Notes under the pieces: generated by a model
The model's input: only the letters and a program-made list of their open reading frames with translations
Database searches by the model: none
Told to the model about the DNA's origin: nothing
Translations under genes and position numbers: made by a program
DNA from: a virus
Length of the DNA stretch: 23,593 nt
Direction: 5' to 3' (one strand)
IMG/VR virus record: IMGVR_UViG_3300030099_004387
Span: 1 to 23,593 of that record
Shown here: one piece after another, positions 16,791 to 22,167 of the stretch
Layout of the letters: the number at the start of each line of letters is the position of its first letter
Numbering within the stretch: position 1 is the first letter of the stretch

Positions 16791-16820
16791 CTTATATATT
16801 TTTTTTGTTTACAAGATCAA
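16791..16820 (-). promoter_or_regulatory. Candidate sigma70-like promoter for the SNF2 gene
   Basis: Read on the minus strand, TTGATC (16815-16820) is a plausible -35 box. TATATA (16793-16798, running on into TATAAG) is a plausible -10 box, with a 16-base spacer rich in A. The 70-base gap (16783-16852) between the two divergent starts must hold the promoter for the minus gene, because no upstream gene is on that strand. In AT-rich DNA such matches are common. Confidence 0.4.
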
Positions 16821-16842
16821 GTAAATAATTTAAGACCCCAAC

Positions 16843-16848
16843 AGGAGG
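16843..16848 (+). promoter_or_regulatory. Strong ribosome binding site AGGAGG
   Basis: AGGAGG lies four bases ahead of the ATG at 16853. It is the best Shine-Dalgarno match in the window and marks the first gene of the replication operon. A + strand promoter is expected in the same 70-base gap. TTGTTT or TTTACA followed by TAATTT is visible, but the spacing is poor, so I do not call it. Confidence 0.65.
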
Positions 16849-16852
16849 ATTT

Positions 16853-17392
16853 ATGGATATAGAAAAAATGTCAAATATTGACATTAGTCAGGATAATGTC
16901 AAATCAATTTCAGAAAAATGTAATCAACTCAAAGATCTACATAAACAGATTGAAGAACAAGAAGAAAAATTAAAAACCCTCAAAAATAAATCGAGAGATT
17001 TAGAGGAAAGAGTAATTCCAGAGATGATGCAGGAAGCTGGTGTATCTTTGCTGAAGTTAGCTGATGGTTCGAGTGTAGAAGTCAAACCATTCTATGCAGC
17101 AAAAATTCCTGAGTCACGTGTTGACGAAGCCTTTGGTTATTTGAGAAGTAATGGATTCGAAGATTTAATAAAGAATACTGTTACTGCTTCATTTGGTAGA
17201 GGACAAGACAATCAAGTCTCTGAATTAATAAGTGTGTGTGAGAAGTTTGGTTTTAACTATAACAAAAAAGAAAAAGTTGAACCAATGACTTTGAAGGCAT
17301 TTGTTAAAGAGCAAGTTGAAGGTGGTAAGAAATTACCATTTGATTTGTTCGGAGTATACATCGCAAACAAAACGAAAATAACAAACAAATAA
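16853..17392 (+). CDS. Coiled-coil phage protein at the head of the replication operon
   Basis: In this 179-aa protein, residues about 15-58 form a charged coiled coil (KQIEEQEEKLKTLKNKSRDL). A compact domain follows, with MMQEAGVSLLKLADGSSVEV (58-77) and YLRSNGFEDLIKN. The end is a basic helix and strand (TLKAFVKEQVEGG, LPFDLFGVYIANKTKI). This organisation is familiar from uncharacterised phage early proteins next to replication genes, but I know no function. It is the first gene after the divergent promoter region, with the strongest ribosome site in the window, so high early expression is likely. A role as a partner of the replication or recombination machinery is inferred from position only. 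Confidence 0.7.
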   Translation: MDIEKMSNIDISQDNVKSISEKCNQLKDLHKQIEEQEEKLKTLKNKSRDLEERVIPEMMQEAGVSLLKLADGSSVEVKPFYAAKIPESRVDEAFGYLRSNGFEDLIKNTVTASFGRGQDNQVSELISVCEKFGFNYNKKEKVEPMTLKAFVKEQVEGGKKLPFDLFGVYIANKTKITNK

Positions 17393-17403
17393 TAGGTAAC
17401 AAT

Positions 17404-18195
17404 ATGAAGCTAAAAGACGGACAATCGAACGAAGTAGCGGTTAAAAAAGAAGCAGGAGCAGTTGCAGCGATAAACATCGAGCAATTTGGCGATGCGGGAT
17501 TTGAGAATGTGGACTCTAAGAGTTTAGCATTACCATTTCTAAAAGTTCTTGGTCAGCTTTCACCACAAGTCACACAAGGTGACAGCCAATTTATGGCAGA
17601 AGCTAGAGCAGGAATGATCTACAACACAGTGACAGACGAACTTTATGATGGCCAAAAGGGAATCCATGTGATCCCTTGCTATTATAAATTGGAGTACATC
17701 GAGTGGAGAGACAGAGACAAAGGTGCTGTAGCTCCAGTAAATGTTTATCCAGCTGATTCGGATATCATGAGTAAAACTACCAGAGGTGATGATGGTAAAG
17801 ATCGTCTCGAAAATGGTAACTACATAGAGGAGACAGCCTCTCACTATGTGATGGTTGTTGAGGAAGAGAAATCATCAACAGCTTTGATAACTATGAAGTC
17901 TACTCAAAGAAAAAAATCTAAGAAGTGGAATTCAATGATGATGTCCTTAAGGCAAAAAAGAAAAGATGGAAAAGGTTTTTTTAAACCTGCACCATTTACT
18001 CAAATGTATTCTCTTAAAACTGTACTAGAAAAGAACAATCTTGGTTCTTGGTTTGGTTGGGAGATTGAGCATATAGGACAAGTGGAGAGCGAAGAAACAA
18101 TTAAAGGTGCCTTTGACTTTTATGAGTCATGTAAGAAAGGTGCTGTCAGAGTTAACCACGGCAAAGAAGAACAAGTAGCAAAAACTCCATTCTAA
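17404..18195 (+). CDS. Conserved-looking replication-operon protein, possibly ssDNA-binding
   Basis: In this 263-aa protein, the core contains LPFLKVLGQLSPQVTQGD (about 43-60), GMIYNTVTDELYDGQKGIHV (75-94) and IPCYYKLEYIEWRDRDKG. This resembles an uncharacterised family that I associate with phage replication regions. The middle is beta-rich. A basic patch, STQRKKSKKWNSMMMSL (about 166-182), could contact nucleic acid. There is no acidic C-terminal tail of the kind found on many phage single-strand binding proteins. It lies directly before the primase, with one base between stop and start. A single-strand DNA binding or annealing role would fill a visible gap in the replication set, but that is inference. 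Confidence 0.65.
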   Translation: MKLKDGQSNEVAVKKEAGAVAAINIEQFGDAGFENVDSKSLALPFLKVLGQLSPQVTQGDSQFMAEARAGMIYNTVTDELYDGQKGIHVIPCYYKLEYIEWRDRDKGAVAPVNVYPADSDIMSKTTRGDDGKDRLENGNYIEETASHYVMVVEEEKSSTALITMKSTQRKKSKKWNSMMMSLRQKRKDGKGFFKPAPFTQMYSLKTVLEKNNLGSWFGWEIEHIGQVESEETIKGAFDFYESCKKGAVRVNHGKEEQVAKTPF

Positions 18196-18196
18196 C

Positions 18197-19768
18197 ATGG
18201 ATCTACTTGACAAAACCCTGGAGGAGTTTATAGAACTCTTCCAGGGCTCTACTACATATTTTGGTGTTTCCAAACCAACGGGTAAGAAAAACTCTAAAGG
18301 TAAGGCAGAATTCAAACATTGGGTTGAACCTTCCCCAATGTCAAAAGAACATTGGGTGCAACATTTACAAGGAGAAGCTTATTATGGATCTGTCCCTATC
18401 AGAGATGATAATACATGCAGTTGGGGGGTCATCGATGTTGATCGTTATAATATACAGCATCAAGAAGTTATATCGATTATACGGAAAAGAAAGTACCCAC
18501 TCGTACCATTCAGATCGAAATCCAACGGACTCCATTTAATTTTATTCATTGAAGGTGCAATTCCTGCATCTGCAATGCGTAAAAAATTAATTGAATTAGC
18601 TTCTGACCTAGGTATCAATGATACCACTACAGATATTTTTCCTGCACAAGATGAGGTAGATCTTACTCCAGACAATTGGGATGAAAAAAGAAAAGGTAAC
18701 TTTGTAAACTTACCATATCAAAAAGCACATATGACAACTAGAGTTGCGATGGATGATCAATGCAATTCAATAAACATAAAAGATTTATACAAATTTGTAT
18801 CTAAATTTAGGTTAAAACCTGCAGAATTTAAAAAATTAAAAATATTTCAAGATGATGAAACGAAAGATTACCCACCCTGTGTGGTAAACTTTATGAAAAA
18901 TAAAGTTAAAAAAGGTGAAGGTCGTAATGATGCTATGTTTAACGTAGCTGTATTAGCAAAAAAAATCAATCCCGATCCTGTTATGTATCAAGATTGGACA
19001 AGAGATATGATGGGGAAGGTTTGTGAAGAAAGATTACATCCAAAAGAATTAGAAAACATATTTAAAGGTGTTGAAAACAAAGAATATGCCTACAAATGTA
19101 AAACCTCGATTGCACGAATGCATTGTGTGTCTGTAGAATGTGTGAAAAGAAAATTAGGTATTGGTGCTAATGAAGCGTTACCTGAAGTTGGTAAACTAAT
19201 AAAAGTAAATTCATATCCAGAACCATATTGGATTTTACCTATTCAAGGTAAATCTATAAGATTATCAACAAAACAATTATACCAGCAACAATTGTTAGGA
19301 GAACAACTTTTGAACTACGATATAGTATGGCGACCACTTAAACCAACTAAAAGAGATCCAGACCCGTATAGGGATTGGCTTGATGAGTTGATGTCTAATA
19401 AACAAGATATGGAAGGTTTTGATGCAACAGAGGAAGGTAGTGACGTATTTAATTCTAGAATGTCTAGATTCTTAGAGGATGTTGAGGATACAACAGAATT
19501 CGATCAAATAGACTCTGGTAATATATGGCGTGATGAAATTGAAATGAGATTTAAATTAGAAACATTTAGATCATTTATGAAAAAGATGGGTTACAATTGG
19601 AATGAAAAAGAATGTACAAGATTTTTAGAACAAGGTGGCGCAAAACCAAAAGCAAAATTCAAAGGTATACAAAGCAGACATTGGATTGTACCTTTACCAA
19701 AACAACAGGAACACAAAAATAAAGATGTCAAATTTACTAAACCGAAGGCTGCGTGGGAAGACAATTAA
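18197..19768 (+). CDS. Archaeo-eukaryotic-type (AEP) DNA primase
   Basis: This 523-aa protein shows AEP primase motifs: WGVIDVD (76-82, metal ligands Asp80 and Asp82), SKSNGLHLIL (107-116, His113), DIFPAQ (146-151) and GNFVNLPY (167-174). The closest pattern I know is the primase of TOTE-type systems and related phage primases. At 301-315 there is C-x8-C-x4-C in YKCKTSIARMHCVSVEC followed by RKLGIG, a probable metal-binding element seen in such phage primases. The C-terminal 200 residues are not recognised, and no helicase motifs are fused. The start has no Shine-Dalgarno site and lies one base after the upstream stop, so initiation is probably coupled. A strong hairpin lies at +20 to +50 of the gene. 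The next gene, a helicase, overlaps its end by 44 bases. Confidence 0.82.
   Translation: MDLLDKTLEEFIELFQGSTTYFGVSKPTGKKNSKGKAEFKHWVEPSPMSKEHWVQHLQGEAYYGSVPIRDDNTCSWGVIDVDRYNIQHQEVISIIRKRKYPLVPFRSKSNGLHLILFIEGAIPASAMRKKLIELASDLGINDTTTDIFPAQDEVDLTPDNWDEKRKGNFVNLPYQKAHMTTRVAMDDQCNSINIKDLYKFVSKFRLKPAEFKKLKIFQDDETKDYPPCVVNFMKNKVKKGEGRNDAMFNVAVLAKKINPDPVMYQDWTRDMMGKVCEERLHPKELENIFKGVENKEYAYKCKTSIARMHCVSVECVKRKLGIGANEALPEVGKLIKVNSYPEPYWILPIQGKSIRLSTKQLYQQQLLGEQLLNYDIVWRPLKPTKRDPDPYRDWLDELMSNKQDMEGFDATEEGSDVFNSRMSRFLEDVEDTTEFDQIDSGNIWRDEIEMRFKLETFRSFMKKMGYNWNEKECTRFLEQGGAKPKAKFKGIQSRHWIVPLPKQQEHKNKDVKFTKPKAAWEDN
18216..18246 (+). promoter_or_regulatory. 13-bp hairpin just inside the primase gene
   Basis: CCCTGGAGGAGTT (18216-18228) pairs with AACTCTTCCAGGG (18234-18246) around the 5-base loop TATAG. 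There are 12 Watson-Crick pairs and one G-U pair, with no mismatch. It begins 20 bases after the A of the start codon, just beyond an initiating ribosome. The codons used (CTG GAG GAG) are GC-rich for this AT-rich genome, which suggests selection on the RNA. No T run follows, so it is not a standard terminator. Translation control or RNase III cleavage are candidate roles. Confidence 0.6.
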
Positions 19769-21335
19769 AATATTTGGTCCTCCAGGCACAGGTAAAACAG
19801 AAAACTTATTAAAACGTGTGCAACGTTATCTTAAGCAAGGATACTCTCCTGATGAAATCTGTTACGTATCTTTTACAAACAAAGCTGTAAATGAATGTGT
19901 TGCAAGAGTAAGACAAAGATTTAAGGAATATGATGAGGATGATTTTAAATATTTTAGAACATTGCACTCTTTGGCTCGGCAGCAGTTTGCTGAAATCCCT
20001 GTATTAGATCCTAAAGCTGACATGTTAATGTTTCATACTCAATACGGAACTATAAAAGTCAATTACAAAGAGGGCCATGACGATGCTAAAGTTTACAATA
20101 ATTGGTCTTTACAAATATACGATAGAGCAAGAAACATGAAGGTAGATCCTGTATGGCTTTACAAACAACAATCTAGAAAAGCTGTGAGGTTACAACAATT
20201 CAAATCAATTATAAATGGCTACGAAGAATTTAAGACAATGGAACTAGAGAACGGACAACGGACACCTGACAGATTAGATTTTACCGACATGGTGCAAAGA
20301 TACATTACCGATGGATTAGTGATACCATTTAAAGTTTTAATGGTTGATGAAGCTCAAGATCTTACACCTTTGCAGTGGGATATGGTTGTAAAGATAGCTG
20401 AAGCTGTAGACAGAGTTTACATTGCAGGTGATGATGATCAGGCAATCTACGAGTGGAATGGTGCAGATGTTAATTTGTTTCAAACTTTTCCTGGCAAATC
20501 ATTGGTTTTAAAAAAAAGTGTGCGGTTAAATAAAAACATACATTATTTTTCTAATTGTATTTTGCATTCCATGGGCAGCAATAGAATAGAGAAAGAATTT
20601 TATTCTAATGGGAAAGAGGGATCTATACAAAGATGGAATGGATTGAAAAAAGTGCCTTGGGATTTAGATGGTAGTTGGATGGTATTAGCTAGAATAAATG
20701 ACGTAAAGAGAGAGCTGCAGCAGGAGGCGAAGAATCTTGGTTTGTATTATCAAGATCAAAAAAACAATAAATCATTTGACCCGAATCAATTTATGGCGAT
20801 TCAACTATGGGAGAAAGTTTGCGAGGGTGGTGCGATAGCGCGAGAAGAAGCCTGTATTATGTATGAATATTTATTAAACATAGACCACGGATACCGGTCA
20901 CAAGACAGCAAAAAATGGTCTTTTGCACACCCAAATCAAGTGTTTACTTTTGACGAATTACATTTAAGGTGTGGTATGCGAGACGAAAAAGGTCCTTGGA
21001 ATCAAGTGTTTAAAAGAAAATTTAAAGATAAGGATAAACAATACTTTAATAAATTGATGAAAGAAGGTGTGGATCTTACACAACCCCCTAAAATTATAAT
21101 TGATACAATACATCAAGTTAAGGGTGGGGAAGCAGATAATGTGGTGCTAGCCAGTAAATGTAATTTTCCATCACATTTCGACAAAAAGAATTTAGCAGAA
21201 AAAGTAAAAGAACTTCGGGTTTGGTATACGGGTGTAACTCGATGTAAACAAAATCTACATCTGCTAGGTACAAACCATCAATATAACTTTCCATTAGGAA
21301 AGTATTTTAAATTATACGAGGCAAACTATGTTTAG
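19725..21335 (+). CDS. UvrD/Rep-like SF1 DNA helicase
   Basis: This is a 536-aa protein if started at the ATG at 19725; an ATG at 19635 in the same frame would add 30 residues of low-complexity, shadow-like sequence inside the primase gene. Motifs in order are Walker A GPPGTGKT (18-25), Ia TNKAV (51-55), RTLHSLA (78-84), II VDEAQD (207-212), III AGDDDQAIY (234-242), V TIHQVKGGEAD (461-471) and VI YTGVTRCK (501-508). It is therefore an ATP-dependent single-strand DNA translocase/helicase of the UvrD/Rep class, probably 3'-5'. It overlaps the AEP primase gene by 44 bases. No DnaB- or T7 gp4-type helicase is visible in the window, so it may be the fork helicase, or a recombination helicase. Confidence 0.88.
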   Translation: MSNLLNRRLRGKTIKIFGPPGTGKTENLLKRVQRYLKQGYSPDEICYVSFTNKAVNECVARVRQRFKEYDEDDFKYFRTLHSLARQQFAEIPVLDPKADMLMFHTQYGTIKVNYKEGHDDAKVYNNWSLQIYDRARNMKVDPVWLYKQQSRKAVRLQQFKSIINGYEEFKTMELENGQRTPDRLDFTDMVQRYITDGLVIPFKVLMVDEAQDLTPLQWDMVVKIAEAVDRVYIAGDDDQAIYEWNGADVNLFQTFPGKSLVLKKSVRLNKNIHYFSNCILHSMGSNRIEKEFYSNGKEGSIQRWNGLKKVPWDLDGSWMVLARINDVKRELQQEAKNLGLYYQDQKNNKSFDPNQFMAIQLWEKVCEGGAIAREEACIMYEYLLNIDHGYRSQDSKKWSFAHPNQVFTFDELHLRCGMRDEKGPWNQVFKRKFKDKDKQYFNKLMKEGVDLTQPPKIIIDTIHQVKGGEADNVVLASKCNFPSHFDKKNLAEKVKELRVWYTGVTRCKQNLHLLGTNHQYNFPLGKYFKLYEANYV

Positions 21336-21531
21336 ACAATTAATACTTGATGCGCTGGAAGATAGATACAACGCACAAATATCTGAAGCGGAAGCCACTT
21401 TAAAAATCTTTTTAGAAAAACCGGTTGGTATCGGAGAACATCCACAGCACCTGGAAGAGGTTGATAAATTAATTGATAAAATAGCTCAGGCAGAATCTAA
21501 AATACAAACTTTACAATCTTTTAAATTATGA
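21328..21531 (+). CDS. Small helical protein, 67 aa
   Basis: This short protein has two charged helical stretches (LILDALEDRYNAQISEAEAT and EEVDKLIDKIAQAESKIQTL) joined by a short Gly/Pro linker (KPVGIGEHPQH). It looks like a helical hairpin or coiled coil. A GAGG ribosome site precedes the start. The start overlaps the helicase stop by 8 bases and the end overlaps the glycosylase start as ATGA. No function is recognised. Its place suggests an accessory protein to the helicase or the glycosylase. Confidence 0.7.
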   Translation: MFRQLILDALEDRYNAQISEAEATLKIFLEKPVGIGEHPQHLEEVDKLIDKIAQAESKIQTLQSFKL

Positions 21532-21929
21532 GAGATGATCTTATGGTGCAGCAACAGGTAGAGAGTGTTTGGCAGCACATGGTGGGTGTTATATGTTTAA
21601 ATCAGACAGGACGTAAAAAGGTAAAGAAAATATTGCCAGTATTTTTTAAAAAATTCCCTAATCCATGGAAGCTGTTGCTATCAGACAAGGACACGATTGC
21701 CGAGATGTTAAAAGATTTAGGCATGAAGAATGTAAGAGCAAACAGAATATGGCGAATGTCTTGTGATTTTTTAGAATGGGATGGCAACGATGCTACAGAA
21801 TTATTTGGTATAGGTAAGTATGGCAGTGACAGCTATAGAATATTCTACAAAGATGAGATACCTGATAACGTGCAGGACAAAGAATTAAAAAAATATTTAG
21901 CAGGAAGGAAGTTAGTTTATGACAGATAA
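21528..21929 (+). CDS. MBD4-like HhH-GPD DNA glycosylase (T/U mismatch type)
   Basis: This 133-aa protein aligns by eye with the glycosylase domain of vertebrate and plant MBD4. It has VICLNQTGRKK (21-31), KFPNPWKLLLSD (42-53), LKDLGMKNVRANRIWRMSCD (61-80), then the helix-hairpin-helix ELFGIGKYGSDSYRIF (91-106) and DKELKKYL (117-124). Tyr98 takes the place of the endonuclease III catalytic lysine, as Tyr540 does in human MBD4. Asp117 aligns with its catalytic Asp560 with one residue gap. There is no Cys4 iron-sulphur loop. A monofunctional enzyme removing T or U from mismatches with G is expected. It is short at both ends but keeps the active-site core. The start at 21528 overlaps the previous stop; an ATG at 21543 is an alternative. 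It overlaps the DUF3310 gene by 11 bases. Confidence 0.8.
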   Translation: MRDDLMVQQQVESVWQHMVGVICLNQTGRKKVKKILPVFFKKFPNPWKLLLSDKDTIAEMLKDLGMKNVRANRIWRMSCDFLEWDGNDATELFGIGKYGSDSYRIFYKDEIPDNVQDKELKKYLAGRKLVYDR

Positions 21930-22167
21930 AGATATGTTTGATGATGCGTTTCCACAAGACAAACAAATTGGAGGATCTCATTATAAACATTTTTACATAC
22001 AACCTTATGAATTTATTTCTAAAAATGAATTATCGTTTTTTCAAGGGAATGTTATTAAGTACGTTTGTAGGTATCGTTTTAAAAATGGTGTTGAAGATTT
22101 AGAAAAGATAAAACATTATTGTGAATTAGAGATAAAAAAATTAAAAGATGTTAAAAACAAAAAATGA
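21919..22167 (+). CDS. DUF3310 protein (T7 gp1.7 C-terminal-like)
   Basis: This 82-aa protein has the signature GGSHYK (18-23), IQPYEFI (27-33), FFQGNVIKYVCRYRFKNGVE (40-59), DLEKIKHY. This is the DUF3310 domain found in many phage proteins, including part of T7 gp1.7, where it is linked to nucleotide kinase activity. Here it stands alone, without an obvious added domain. An AGGAAGGAAG purine run precedes the start inside the glycosylase gene. The end overlaps the polymerase start as ATGA. A part in nucleotide metabolism or replication is likely from family and location. Confidence 0.85.
   Translation: MTDKDMFDDAFPQDKQIGGSHYKHFYIQPYEFISKNELSFFQGNVIKYVCRYRFKNGVEDLEKIKHYCELEIKKLKDVKNKK

Noticed and set aside
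16799-16806. Run of eight T in the divergent gap as a terminator
   Set aside because: No GC-rich stem precedes it on the plus strand and no plus-strand gene ends nearby; it fits better as the A-rich spacer of the minus-strand promoter.
18261-18539. 92-aa ORF in another frame inside the primase gene with a hydrophobic stretch
   Set aside because: It lies wholly within a gene with clear catalytic motifs, has no ribosome site, and its hydrophobic stretch is simply the frame-shifted reading of the conserved primase core.
19635-19724. In-frame 30-residue extension at the N-terminus of the SF1 helicase
   Set aside because: It is Gln/Asn/Lys-rich low-complexity sequence overlapping the primase gene; the ATG at 19725 sits 17 residues before Walker A, as expected for this family.
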